DNA of 62,728 nucleotides from Oscillospiraceae bacterium UBA4632. GTDB lineage: Bacteria > Bacillota > Clostridia > Oscillospirales > Oscillospiraceae. The stretch is from positions 21,791 to 84,518 of the forward strand of contig DHMW01000122.1 in assembly GCA_002405995.1 (NCBI GenBank), read 5' to 3'. This document shows positions 7,641 through 15,780 of this stretch, in pieces (the stretch's first letter is position 1; each line of letters opens with the position of its first letter). Under the pieces are notes generated by a model. That model was given only the letters and a program-made list of their open reading frames with translations, did not search any database and was not told the origin of the DNA. The translations under genes and the position numbers were made by a program.

Positions 7641-8176
7641 ACGGAAAGCTGAAAGACTGGTCATTTGCGCGCAGCGGCGAAAGCATCCTGACGCTCACCA
7701 CCCGCGAGAGCTGTAAAAAGCTGTGGGACGAGCTGGGCGAGCAGGAAATCACGTTCACCATCAAGCGCCGCGCGACACCGCGCAGCCTGAACGCCAACAA
7801 CTATGCATGGCCGCTGATTGAGCAGCTGGCCGTCGCCGTAAAGTCGGACAAGGATTCGGTCTACGAAGATATGCTCCGGCGCTACGGCACCGGCGAAACC
7901 TACACCGACGAGGCGGGGAACGAGTGCAAAGTGCTCTTTTCTCTGCGCGAGGGCATCCCGCCCTCGTTGGTGGCCCGGCACTATGCCGAGGTCGGCGTGG
8001 GCTACATCGACGGCAAAAAGTTCATCCATTACCGCGCAATCAAGGGTACGAGCGAATATTCCTCCAAAGAAATGGCTGCTTTTTTGGACGGCGTCATTTC
8101 GGAATGTCAGGAAGTCGGCATTCAGACCGACACGCCGGAGCAGCTTGCCCGCTATAAGGAGGCATGGCATCCATGA
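7637..8176 (+). CDS. NinB-like recombination protein
   Basis: 179 residues, overlapping the previous gene by four bases. The N-terminal half (TFTIKRRATPRSLNANNYAWPLIEQLA) resembles the NinB/Orf fold of phage lambda, a mediator that binds SSB-coated single-stranded DNA, and the RSLNANNYxW pattern is common in Clostridia phages at this place. Function is inferred from that resemblance and from its place between nuclease and SSB genes. Confidence 0.6.
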   Translation: MNGKLKDWSFARSGESILTLTTRESCKKLWDELGEQEITFTIKRRATPRSLNANNYAWPLIEQLAVAVKSDKDSVYEDMLRRYGTGETYTDEAGNECKVLFSLREGIPPSLVARHYAEVGVGYIDGKKFIHYRAIKGTSEYSSKEMAAFLDGVISECQEVGIQTDTPEQLARYKEAWHP

Positions 8177-8577
8177 AAGTCTACTGCGATTACTGCGGCC
8201 ACGAAGCCGCGCTGGTCGATGATTCTGAAATCTACGGCCGCAGCTTCGGCCACACCGCCTACCTCTGCCGGAACTGCGGCGCGTATGTTGGCTGCCATGG
8301 CCGGACGGACAAGCCACTAGGCAGGTTGGCCGACGCCGCGCTCCGCTCGTGGAAGATGAAAGCCCACGCTGCTTTCGACCCGCTCTGGATGTACCGTTCC
8401 AGCCCGTTTTACCATCGGCGCAATGCCGCTTATGCGTGGCTCGCTGAAAAGATGGGCCTGCCGACAGCCAAGACCCACATCGGTATGTTTGACATTGAGC
8501 AGTGTCAACAGGTTATCAAGATCATAGATTCGGAAGGAGATTTCGACAATGGAAAATTCCAAAAAGGAAACCACTGA
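8173..8577 (+). CDS. DUF3268-like zinc-finger protein
   Basis: 134 residues with CDYCGHEAALVDD...CRNCGAYVGCH at the N-terminus, the pattern of the DUF3268 zinc-finger family. The sequence RLADAALRSWKMKAHAAFDPLW and the following helices also fit the family, which is common in phages and ICEs of Firmicutes and has no known function. It overlaps the NinB-like gene by four bases and the next gene by 29 bases. Confidence 0.72.
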   Translation: MKVYCDYCGHEAALVDDSEIYGRSFGHTAYLCRNCGAYVGCHGRTDKPLGRLADAALRSWKMKAHAAFDPLWMYRSSPFYHRRNAAYAWLAEKMGLPTAKTHIGMFDIEQCQQVIKIIDSEGDFDNGKFQKGNH

Positions 8578-8818
8578 TTTGTTCGCAGAGCTTTGCCTTG
8601 ACCCCGGCTTCGTCCTCGTCCCGCAGGACCGCTACGAAGAGTTGATTCGCGCTGAAACTGAGCGTGACGTGCTGGAGGAGACTCTTTCGGACGGCACCAG
8701 CTATAGCGCGGAAAAGGTACTTGCGGCGATCAGGTCTGCGCGCAGCAGAGTATACCGCATGAAAATGCTGACGATTGACACACCGGCAACGATGGAGGAC
8801 AAGCCTGATGCTGAATAA
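8549..8818 (+). CDS. Small early protein
   Basis: 89 residues, acidic and helical (ERDVLEETLSDGTSYSAEKVLAAIRSARSR). It has a clear GAAGGAG ribosome binding site although it starts inside the upstream gene. No family recognised. The ssb start lies inside its 3' end, so the two are translationally coupled. Confidence 0.6.
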   Translation: MENSKKETTDLFAELCLDPGFVLVPQDRYEELIRAETERDVLEETLSDGTSYSAEKVLAAIRSARSRVYRMKMLTIDTPATMEDKPDAE

Positions 8819-9287
8819 GATCGTCGTCATGGGCCGTCTGACCCGCGACCCTGAGCTGCGCCGCACTCAGTCCGGCCTTGCCGTGACTTCGTTTTCCGTG
8901 GCCTGCGACCGCGATTTCAAGTCTCAGAGCGGAGAAAAGGAAACGGACTTCATCGACGTCGTTGCGTGGCGCCAGACAGCGGAATTTGTCTGTAAGTATT
9001 TCGCCAAGGGCCGCATGGCCGTGGTGGAGGGCAGGCTTCAGATCCGCGACTGGACGGACAACAACGGAAACAAGCGCCGCAGCGCGGAGATCGTAGCCGA
9101 CAATATCTATTTCGGTGACAGTAAGCGCGACGGTGACGGCGGCGGGTATCAGGGCGGCTATCAGCCGCAAGGCTACGGTGCCGCTCCGGCCAGCAGTTAC
9201 GGCGCGCCCGCTGGCGGCTATCCTGCTTCCGATTATGGCGGCGGCTTTTCGCCCGTGGACGAGGACGACGGAGAGCTTCCGTTCTGA
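8808..9287 (+). CDS. ssb: Single-stranded DNA-binding protein
   Basis: 159 residues. The N-terminal 105 residues are an OB-fold SSB (MLNKIVVMGRLTRDPELRRT... VVEGRLQIRDW). A Gly/Tyr-rich linker follows and the protein ends in the acidic tip DDGELPF, through which SSB recruits replication and repair proteins. It would coat phage single-stranded DNA during replication and Sak4-type recombination. The start at 8808 is the only one that keeps the full OB fold. Confidence 0.95.
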   Translation: MLNKIVVMGRLTRDPELRRTQSGLAVTSFSVACDRDFKSQSGEKETDFIDVVAWRQTAEFVCKYFAKGRMAVVEGRLQIRDWTDNNGNKRRSAEIVADNIYFGDSKRDGDGGGYQGGYQPQGYGAAPASSYGAPAGGYPASDYGGGFSPVDEDDGELPF

Positions 9288-9336
9288 TGTGTGACCGCCC
9301 GGCTATCCGGGCGGCCCCACGAGGAGGTGAAACACA

Positions 9337-10071
9337 ATGGCAAATTATCGGAATATCAGCATGGACTTCTGGCAGGACAGCAAGGTTGTAGACGATTTCA
9401 CGCCGGAGGACAGGTACATGTATCTCTACTGCATGACCAATCCTCACACCAATCTGTGCGGCTGCTACGAGATCAGTGTTAAGCAGATGGCCAACGAAAC
9501 GGGCTACAACACGGATTCAGTGCGGCATTTGCTGCGACGGTTGGACAATTCGCATGATGTGCTCCGCTATGACGCCGGAACGAAAGAGCTGCTGATCCTG
9601 AACTGGTGGCGTTACAACTGGACGGCCTCAGATAAGTTGAACAGGCCGCTGCTGAATGAGATCCGCAAGGTCAAATGCGACCGCTTCCGCGAGTACCTGG
9701 CGGCGCGCTACAACGAGCGCGAGAATGTCGCCACTCCCTACGATCCGGCCACAGATGAAAAGCAGGAAATCCCCCGCCATAAGCACGGTGCATATGGCTG
9801 GGTGCGGCTCACGGAGGATGAGTATGCCCGCCTGCTGGATGACCTCGGCGAAGATGAACTCGTACGCTGCATTACATATCTGGACGAATCGGCCCAGTCC
9901 AACGGGAACAAGAACAAGTGGAAGGACTGGAACCTTGTCGTCCGCAAGTGCAGCCGTGAGCGCTGGGGCATCCGAAGCAACGGCAACGGCGGCAGGCCGA
10001 GCGCCAGCGAATCGGCAATGGGCGACCTGCAGCAGCTCCACCAAATGTATGCCAGTGAGGACTACCAATGA
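9337..10071 (+). CDS. Phage replication initiator / replisome organiser-like protein
   Basis: 244 residues with a strong GAGGAGGT site. The first 110 residues (MDFWQDSKVVDDFTPEDRYMYLYCMTN ... LLRRLDNSHDVL) form the winged-helix domain found at the N-terminus of DnaD-like and other Firmicutes phage replication initiators. The C-terminal region holds a Trp-rich segment (NKWKDWNLVVRKC) typical of the second DnaD-like domain. It is followed immediately by a helicase-loader-like gene, which supports a role in origin recognition. No clear origin iterons were seen inside the gene by eye. Confidence 0.75.
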   Translation: MANYRNISMDFWQDSKVVDDFTPEDRYMYLYCMTNPHTNLCGCYEISVKQMANETGYNTDSVRHLLRRLDNSHDVLRYDAGTKELLILNWWRYNWTASDKLNRPLLNEIRKVKCDRFREYLAARYNERENVATPYDPATDEKQEIPRHKHGAYGWVRLTEDEYARLLDDLGEDELVRCITYLDESAQSNGNKNKWKDWNLVVRKCSRERWGIRSNGNGGRPSASESAMGDLQQLHQMYASEDYQ

Positions 10072-10625
10072 CGCACAAGGAAATGTCAGAGATTTTCGCC
10101 GTCATGCTGCTCGCTTATCCCAATGCAGAGGTATTCAAGGGCGGCGTCGCCAAACTCGGCCCGACCATCAATCTTTGGGTAACGGCGCTGCCGGAAATCG
10201 ACTACTGGACAGGCTGTCAGGCCGTGATGAAGCTCGTGCGCGAGTGCAAATACCCGCCGACCATCGCGGAGTTCAAGGCAAAAGCGGAAGCTGTCCAGTC
10301 TGAGGTAAAGGCGCAAATAAGCAGCGCATGGAATCGGGTAAGGCTTGAAATAAACGTGTTTGAAAAATCCCCCCAAGAATTCTTTGCCATGCTGCCGGAA
10401 GATTCAGACATACGCCGCGCCATCGAAATGATTGGTGGTCCCGATTGCATTGTCATCAAGGAGGAGCACACGTTCGGAGACGGCCATAAGGAAATGGTCG
10501 AGGAATACAACTACAGCAAATTCGTAGAAGCGTATGAAAAAGTGCTCCGCCAGACCAACGCCCTCGGCGGCGGCCCGCGCAAAGCGGTTGGCGCTGGCGT
10601 GAAGCAGATAGGAGGGAAAACATGA
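10068..10625 (+). CDS. Replicative helicase loader/inhibitor (G39P-like)
   Basis: 185 residues, start overlapping the previous stop. The N-terminal 75 residues match the SPP1 G39P family pattern (EIFAVMLLAYPNAEVFKGG... WTGCQAVMKLVRECKYPPTIAEFK), a protein that binds the replicative helicase and delivers it to the initiator complex. No helicase gene was recognised nearby, so the phage probably recruits host DnaB/DnaC. Confidence 0.75.
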   Translation: MTHKEMSEIFAVMLLAYPNAEVFKGGVAKLGPTINLWVTALPEIDYWTGCQAVMKLVRECKYPPTIAEFKAKAEAVQSEVKAQISSAWNRVRLEINVFEKSPQEFFAMLPEDSDIRRAIEMIGGPDCIVIKEEHTFGDGHKEMVEEYNYSKFVEAYEKVLRQTNALGGGPRKAVGAGVKQIGGKT

Positions 10626-11242
10626 ATCGAAAAAGGAACACGAAAGCCCTGTCGGTGCTGCTTGTCTGCCTGTTCGCGGCTTTGACCTGTGTCATCGTTT
10701 TTCGTATCAGCGCTGGCGGGGATGCTCCTGCTCCCGCGCAGCAAGTTACCAGCAAGTTAGATTCGCCCGCTGTATCAATGCCGGAAGCGGTCGTGATTGA
10801 GGAGCAGCCGGAAGTCGAGCAAGTTAATCCCGCGTGGGATAAGCCCGCTCGCGCTGCCCGATATGTCTACATCGACATGACGGACGAGGAGCTTGAGGAG
10901 CTGGCGGAGATTTTATTTCTGGAAGCTGGCAATCAGAGCGCCGAAGGGCAACAGGCCGTAGTCGAGGTGGTGTTCAACCGCGTGCTGCACAGCGGCTTTC
11001 CCAATACCGTGCATGACGTGCTGCATCAGGGCGAAGGGACCGATGTCCCGCAGTTCTCGACGATTTCACTGCTCGGCACGGTGACGCCGACGCAAGCGCA
11101 GTATGACGCCATCAACGAAGCACTGTACGGTGACACGCTCACCGACCCTGACGTGGTGTTCTTCTCCCGCAGCGGGGAAAACGACCGCGTATGGCGCAAA
11201 ATCGGCGATCACGTTTTCTGCCGTGAGTACATCTGGGAGTGA
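10622..11242 (+). CDS. SleB-like cell-wall hydrolase with N-terminal membrane anchor
   Basis: 206 residues. Residues 8-30 are a single hydrophobic segment after RKRNTK, acting as signal or anchor; a Pro/Ala/Val linker follows. The C-terminal 120 residues (ELAEILFLEAGNQSAEGQQAVVEVVFNRV ... VFFSR) are the SleB/CwlJ-type hydrolase domain with its conserved Glu. This is not the lysis cassette, which is at 56726. An early-operon peptidoglycan hydrolase is unusual and could serve envelope remodelling. Confidence 0.82.
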   Translation: MNRKRNTKALSVLLVCLFAALTCVIVFRISAGGDAPAPAQQVTSKLDSPAVSMPEAVVIEEQPEVEQVNPAWDKPARAARYVYIDMTDEELEELAEILFLEAGNQSAEGQQAVVEVVFNRVLHSGFPNTVHDVLHQGEGTDVPQFSTISLLGTVTPTQAQYDAINEALYGDTLTDPDVVFFSRSGENDRVWRKIGDHVFCREYIWE

Positions 11243-11246
11243 GATT

Positions 11247-11429
11247 ATGGCACGAAAGAGATTCAGACGCGCGTGTGCGGTCGTCGCTGCAATCGGATTT
11301 GTGGTCATGATCGGCACGGCCGGCGCCAGCGACCATGACCTTATCCCCATGAGCCGCATCCTGTGGCAAGGCACTGCTGGTCTGGCTATGTTCGCCGGTG
11401 GCCTGTGGCTGGGAGGGTACCTGTCATGA
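11247..11429 (+). CDS. Small two-helix membrane protein
   Basis: 60 residues with two hydrophobic segments (ACAVVAAIGFVVMIGTAG and GTAGLAMFAGGLWLGGYL). It lies directly after the SleB-like gene and overlaps the RecU-like gene by four bases. Position next to a cell-wall hydrolase could suggest a holin-like or anchoring role, but nothing specific identifies it. Confidence 0.6.
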   Translation: MARKRFRRACAVVAAIGFVVMIGTAGASDHDLIPMSRILWQGTAGLAMFAGGLWLGGYLS

Positions 11430-11938
11430 CGGCAAAGAAAGACCCGAAGCGGCAGCTACTCGGCAAAATCGCCAAGGCGCGCGGCGCACAGTTTGAACAG
11501 CGGCTGGACGATTCTTTCGCCTACTATGCGCAGAAGGGATTCGCCATCATTGAAAAGACGCCTGAGCCGATGCATCCCACCAAAAGCCTTGGGAATGGAA
11601 AGTTCATCGCTTTCTACGAAAAGCAGGCGCAGCCGGACTACAAGGGTACAATCAAGGGCGGCCGCACGGTCATGTTCGAGGCGAAGTTCACCGCCGCTGA
11701 CCGCATGGAGCAGAGCCGCGTCCTCCAGACCCAGCAGGACTACATGGAGCGTCATCAGGCGCTCGGCGCAAGGTGCTTTGTGGTTGCCGGATTCAGCTCC
11801 GGCGAGGTCTACCGCGTCCCGTGGGATGTGTGGGCGCGTATGAACGAGCATTTCGGCCGGAAGTATGTGACCGAGGCCGATTTGGAGAAATACCGTGTGC
11901 AGACGGCGTGGAACGGCACGCTGCTTCTGCTCAACTGA
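11426..11938 (+). CDS. RecU-like Holliday junction resolvase
   Basis: 170 residues. The pattern KARGAQFEQRLDDSFAYYAQKG, followed by QPDYKGTIKGGRTVMFEAKFT, is the RecU/penicillin-binding-protein-related factor A family, a PD-(D/E)XK fold whose catalytic residues include the Asp of PDYKG and the Glu-Ala-Lys of FEAK. It would resolve recombination intermediates formed by the SSB/Sak4 module before packaging. Length is close to the phage RecU versions. Confidence 0.82.
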   Translation: MTAKKDPKRQLLGKIAKARGAQFEQRLDDSFAYYAQKGFAIIEKTPEPMHPTKSLGNGKFIAFYEKQAQPDYKGTIKGGRTVMFEAKFTAADRMEQSRVLQTQQDYMERHQALGARCFVVAGFSSGEVYRVPWDVWARMNEHFGRKYVTEADLEKYRVQTAWNGTLLLLN

Positions 11939-11957
11939 AAATGGAAGGAGATTTACC

Positions 11958-12650
11958 ATGAGCGAAATTTCTATGTACGAAGCTCAGAAAAAGAAGATGC
12001 AGGGTCTGTGCGACGAGCACGATCTTGTCTATCGCTTTGTGAAGGACAAGTACCCCATCACCTTTTCCATCAAGCCCGTGTCGGGAATGGATGCGCAGAT
12101 TTCGATGCTGGAGAACGTCGAGGAGGTCGGCTATCGCAGCCCTGACGCCGTTATGACGTGGATTTTCAAGGATGGCACGTTTGATACCAAAGTCACCGGC
12201 GGCACTTTCGTCATCAGCGAGACGCTCCGCGCAAAAATCAAGACTGTGCTGGTCAAGATGATTACTTACTGGCAGCAGTATTTCTTCCGTGATGTCATGG
12301 AAAAGGGTGCGCTGCGCACTGGCCTGATGCCGGTTATCGACGAGGACGAAGCCGCTGACGAGGACATTGAGGACGAAGCGGAGGATGCAGACGAGCCGGA
12401 GGACTTCGGCTCAGAGCTTGACGAGGACGACCCCGACATCCAGCAGGCGACCGCCATTGTGCGGGCAGAGAATAAGGCCACGGCAAGCCTGTTGCAACGC
12501 CGTATGAACATCGGCTACGCCAAGGCTGCGCGTATCCTTGATGCGCTGGAGGAACTGGGCGTTATCGGCCCGTACAACGGTTCTGAGCCGCGCGAGGTGC
12601 TGGCCGCCGACGAGCCTGACGACATCGAGGAGGGTGCAGACAATGAGTAA
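11958..12650 (+). CDS. Protein with C-terminal FtsK gamma-type winged helix
   Basis: 230 residues. The first 130 residues are an unrecognised soluble domain (YEAQKKKMQGLCDEHDLVYRF). A very acidic linker follows, and the last 70 residues (ATASLLQRRMNIGYAKAARILDALEELGVIGPYNGSEPREVL) match the FtsK gamma DNA-binding winged helix without any motor domain. The architecture suggests a DNA-binding accessory factor. Known FtsK gamma domains read KOPS sites, so the phage may use the host polarity signals. Confidence 0.7.
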   Translation: MSEISMYEAQKKKMQGLCDEHDLVYRFVKDKYPITFSIKPVSGMDAQISMLENVEEVGYRSPDAVMTWIFKDGTFDTKVTGGTFVISETLRAKIKTVLVKMITYWQQYFFRDVMEKGALRTGLMPVIDEDEAADEDIEDEAEDADEPEDFGSELDEDDPDIQQATAIVRAENKATASLLQRRMNIGYAKAARILDALEELGVIGPYNGSEPREVLAADEPDDIEEGADNE

Positions 12651-12828
12651 CACCGATCAGATGCCCGTCCTCTCCCGCTCCGACTACAAGGCCATCAAGC
12701 ACATGGACAAGGACCGGCTGACCGCCTATCTGTACCGTGTGTATATGCGCGGCGTGGAGCGCGGCCGTGAGCTGGCCGCGGGTGAATCCAAGGTCGAAAG
12801 CACTCCGGCCGCGGACACGGAGGGTTAA
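12643..12828 (+). CDS. Small early protein
   Basis: 61 residues, start overlapping the previous stop by eight bases. Basic-acidic helical composition (DYKAIKHMDKDRLTAYLYRVYMRG), no recognised family. Kept because of tight operon spacing and consistent codon use. Confidence 0.55.
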   Translation: MSNTDQMPVLSRSDYKAIKHMDKDRLTAYLYRVYMRGVERGRELAAGESKVESTPAADTEG

Positions 12829-12834
12829 GCCATA

Positions 12835-12957
12835 ATGGGCTTCCTGTTCCGGAACGCGGCAGAGCAGGTACCGGCAGAGCCGCCGGTGCCTGCCGCGCCG
12901 CCGGAACAGGCTAAACCGCTGGCGGAAACGAAAACCGGCCAGCTCACATTTTTTTGA
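12835..12957 (+). CDS. 40-residue protein ending in a sliding-clamp-binding motif
   Basis: Starts at ATG 12835 and reads MGFLFRNAAEQ, then a Pro/Ala/Glu-rich linker, then ends TGQLTFF. The terminal QLTFF fits the beta-clamp-binding consensus QL(S/D)LF, with a hydrophobic pair at the very C-terminus. A flexible linker plus such a motif suggests a peptide that docks on host DnaN. Small size and the absence of any other domain leave room for a chance match. Confidence 0.5.
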   Translation: MGFLFRNAAEQVPAEPPVPAAPPEQAKPLAETKTGQLTFF

Positions 12958-13007
12958 AATACGGGGAACTGCCGCCCCACATCGGCAGAGCATGAAAGGA
13001 GCAATTC

Positions 13008-14378
13008 ATGGCAGAAATCAAGAATATTCCGGTCAGAAAGTTATGGCCGCATCCCGACAACCCGCGCAAAGACGTGGGCGACGTGACCGAGCTGGCTGAG
13101 AGCATCAAAGTCAATGGCGTACTCCAAAACCTCACCGTTGTTCCGCTGATTGGGAAAATCTCAGGCACGTGGGACGGAGAAAGCTATCGCGTCATCATCG
13201 GCCATCGCCGCCTTGCAGCCGCGAAGCTGGCCGGTCTGGAGGAGCTTCCCTGCGTCGTGGTCGAGATGACGGAGCGGGAGCAACTGAGTACCATGCTCAC
13301 GGAGAATATGCAGCGCTCTGATCTGACCGTCTACGAGCAGGCACAGGGCTTTCAGATGATGCTTGACTTGGGCGATACGGTCAAGGATATTGCGCAAAAC
13401 TACGGCTTTTCCACTACTACCGTCCGGAGCCGCGTAAAACTCTTGGAGCTGGACAAAGACAAATTCAAAAAGTCCGAGGAACGCGGCGTCAGCCTGTATG
13501 ACTATATGGAGCTGGACAAGCTGAAAAGCCCGAAACGTAAGAATGAAATGCTCGACTACATCGGCACAGAGAATTTCAAGTACAAGTTGAAACAGGCCAT
13601 TGATGCCGAGGCTGCGGAAGAACGCAAGGCTGCGTGGGTGGAGCAGTTAAGCGCCTTTGCGACGCAGATCACCGACAGGACCGGCTACAAGTTCGTCAGG
13701 AGCTTCTATGTCAGCAACGAGGTCAAGGTGGATCGCCCGGAGGACGCTGATACCGTCGAGTATTTCTTCCTCGTCGAAATGTACTATATCACGCTGATGG
13801 TCAAGGATGGACCAGCCGTCCTCACCCCGGAGGAGGAAGCCAAAAAGCGTGAGGAGCAGATAAAGCAGGAGCGCAAGAATGCGGCTGAACAGGCACTGGC
13901 CGAAGCCACTGCCCGCGCCTATGAGCTTCGCGCCGACTTTGTAGCTACCGTTTCTGCGACCGCTATCAAAAAGCACCTTGCGGACGTTGTGGCGCTGTGG
14001 GCTTACGCCGAATACTGGGACGACACCGGCTGGCTCACCGAAGATGAGATTGCACGGGCTACCGGTGCTGAGCCTCTTGCCGAGGAGGACGATGATAACG
14101 GCGAGGACGATGCCGAATTTACGCTTCAGGCCGTGACCGATGCAATCAGCAAGACGCCTGAAAAGGCGCTGCTGCGAATGGTCTATGCGCGGGTGGGTGA
14201 CCGCAAATCCGAGGGCTATTTCTGTAGCTACTGGAACAGCTACACTATGCGTCACCAGGAAAATGAGCATCTGGACCGCATCTATGCGCTGCTCGTCAAG
14301 TTGGGCTATGAGATGTCCGACGACGAAAAGGCGCTCCAGGACGGCACGCATGAGCTGTTTGGCAAGGAGGCTGAATGA
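13008..14378 (+). CDS. ParB/Spo0J-like protein
   Basis: 456 residues. The N-terminal 190 residues are a ParB N-domain plus HTH: IPVRKLWPHPDNPRKDVGDVTELAESI, then YRVIIGHRRLAAAKLAG (the GHRR CTPase/nuclease motif), then the HTH segment DTVKDIAQNYGFSTTTVRSRVKLL. A long helical, charged C-terminal region follows. ParB-like proteins in temperate phages can act in DNA binding, transcription control or as nucleases. With no ParA gene nearby, a partition role is not supported. Confidence 0.82.
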   Translation: MAEIKNIPVRKLWPHPDNPRKDVGDVTELAESIKVNGVLQNLTVVPLIGKISGTWDGESYRVIIGHRRLAAAKLAGLEELPCVVVEMTEREQLSTMLTENMQRSDLTVYEQAQGFQMMLDLGDTVKDIAQNYGFSTTTVRSRVKLLELDKDKFKKSEERGVSLYDYMELDKLKSPKRKNEMLDYIGTENFKYKLKQAIDAEAAEERKAAWVEQLSAFATQITDRTGYKFVRSFYVSNEVKVDRPEDADTVEYFFLVEMYYITLMVKDGPAVLTPEEEAKKREEQIKQERKNAAEQALAEATARAYELRADFVATVSATAIKKHLADVVALWAYAEYWDDTGWLTEDEIARATGAEPLAEEDDDNGEDDAEFTLQAVTDAISKTPEKALLRMVYARVGDRKSEGYFCSYWNSYTMRHQENEHLDRIYALLVKLGYEMSDDEKALQDGTHELFGKEAE

Positions 14379-14632
14379 TGATGAGATCGACCACCTGTAA
14401 GGGCTGCGGCGCAGCTATCGTCTGGATCGGGACGCCCAACGGGAAAGCCATGCCGTGTGACGCCGCCCCCCGCTACTACATCGAAAAGCCCCGCTCCGGC
14501 AGCAAGAAGATCGTGACGCCGAACGGCGAGGTTATCTCCTGTGAGTATACCGAAGATTCGCACAAGGCCACCGGCACCGGTTTTGCTCCCCATTGGGGGA
14601 GCTGCCGGGCGGCGGGCGCTTTCAGAAAGTGA
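14375..14632 (+). CDS. Small zinc-binding protein
   Basis: 85 residues beginning with three Met codons (14375, 14378, 14381); AAGGAGG favours the second or third. It has CKGCGAAIVWIGTPNGKAMPCD followed by distal Cys and His residues (HWGSC), a probable Cys/His zinc site. The type is frequent in Firmicutes phages and unassigned. Confidence 0.62.
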   Translation: MMMRSTTCKGCGAAIVWIGTPNGKAMPCDAAPRYYIEKPRSGSKKIVTPNGEVISCEYTEDSHKATGTGFAPHWGSCRAAGAFRK

Positions 14633-14642
14633 GGGCGGGCCG

Positions 14643-14936
14643 ATGTATATTCTGACCAGCGATGGCAAGAGCATTGTTGATTCGAGCTTTGTCGAACGCT
14701 TCTGCATTGTTGAAAAGCCGGACGCCTGTCTGGTCGTTGCAAGCTATTCTGCGGATCGCGCCATCACGATTGGGAGATACGCAGACCGGAAGGAAGCGGA
14801 CTCTGCATTTAGCAGCCTGCTCAGCAATCTTGTCGGAAACAGCGATACATACGCATTCACGATGCCGGACAGCGTTCTCTATCACGGGGAGACGTGGAAA
14901 CGGGACGCGCGCACGACGCGCAAAGGAGGAAGCTAA
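14643..14936 (+). CDS. Small beta-rich early protein
   Basis: 97 residues (MYILTSDGKSIVDSSF...). The alternation of short hydrophobic stretches and ADRAITIGRYADRKEADSAFSSLL suggests a small alpha/beta domain seen in many Firmicutes prophages, where no function is known. Its stop overlaps the next start (TAATG). Confidence 0.6.
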   Translation: MYILTSDGKSIVDSSFVERFCIVEKPDACLVVASYSADRAITIGRYADRKEADSAFSSLLSNLVGNSDTYAFTMPDSVLYHGETWKRDARTTRKGGS

Positions 14937-15346
14937 TGGATAGATTGATTTGGTACGATTCCGATGGGCGCATCAACTGTCGCCGTGGGTATGAAGTCGC
15001 CCTTGCGCGGTTGGCCTCCTACGAGGCGACCGGCATGATGCCGGACGAAATTGTAAAAATGGGCATGGCCTATGAGGACAGTAAGCGATACTCCGGTCGG
15101 CTCGAATTGAAGCTGAATGCTGCGGCGAAGCAGACGGACAGATGGGTGTCTGTAAAAGAGAGACTACCGGAAGATCGTAGCAATGTCCTTGTCGTTGCCT
15201 ATTGGCATGAGCGATGGGGCGTGTATATGGGCTGGTGCGCTCCTGAAAGGGCGGAATGGAGTGTCCATGTCGGCATCGGGGATAGAGACGATGTCGCAGT
15301 TACCCACTGGATGCCCCTGCCTGAGCCGCCGGAGGTGGAAACATGA
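14936..15346 (+). CDS. DUF551-containing protein
   Basis: 136 residues. The C-terminal 65 residues (RWVSVKERLPEDRSNVLVVAYW ... VTHWMPLPEPPEV) are a clear DUF551 domain. The N-terminal part (ALARLASYEATGMMPDEIV) is a short helical extension often fused to it. DUF551 is common in phages and has no established role. Confidence 0.78.
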   Translation: MDRLIWYDSDGRINCRRGYEVALARLASYEATGMMPDEIVKMGMAYEDSKRYSGRLELKLNAAAKQTDRWVSVKERLPEDRSNVLVVAYWHERWGVYMGWCAPERAEWSVHVGIGDRDDVAVTHWMPLPEPPEVET

Positions 15347-15780
15347 ACGCGGATGTGATGTTTTCGTCTAAAAAGGATACGTGGTCAACACCACAAGACT
15401 TTTTCGACGCGTTGAATGCAGAATTTGGGTTTACGTGTGATGTATGTGCGCTCCCAGAGAATGCAAAGTGTGAGAAGTATTTCACGCCGGAGCAGGACGG
15501 GCTCGCGCAGGAGTGGAGCGGCGTGTGTTGGTGCAATCCTCCTTACGGGCGGCAGATTGGCAGGTGGGTGCAAAAGGCTGCACAGAGCGAATGCACAGTT
15601 GTGATGCTACTACCCGCACGAACAGATACGGGGTGGTTCCATGATTGGATTTACGGTAAGACCGAAGTGCGTTTTTTGCGCGGGCGGTTAAAATTCAGTG
15701 AATACGGAAATGCCGCACCATTCCCAAACATGGTTGTCGTATTTAGGAACGCAGGAAAACAGGAGGGCGCAAATGGATAA
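15343..15780 (+). CDS. Phage DNA N6-adenine methyltransferase (Dam type)
   Basis: 145 residues with the catalytic NPPY motif at 65-68 and the preceding WSTPQDFFDALNAEFGFTCDVCA segment characteristic of the phage Dam family. It transfers a methyl group from SAM to adenine N6, most likely to protect phage DNA from host restriction or to mark it for regulation. The size is normal for this compact family. It overlaps neighbours on both sides, so it is part of the early operon. Confidence 0.88.
   Translation: MNADVMFSSKKDTWSTPQDFFDALNAEFGFTCDVCALPENAKCEKYFTPEQDGLAQEWSGVCWCNPPYGRQIGRWVQKAAQSECTVVMLLPARTDTGWFHDWIYGKTEVRFLRGRLKFSEYGNAAPFPNMVVVFRNAGKQEGANG

Noticed and set aside
13008..14378. Plasmid-like partition system (phage-plasmid lifestyle)
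   Set aside because: Three ParB-like genes exist but there is no ParA ATPase and no parS-like repeat cluster was seen, and an integrase with host flanks is present.
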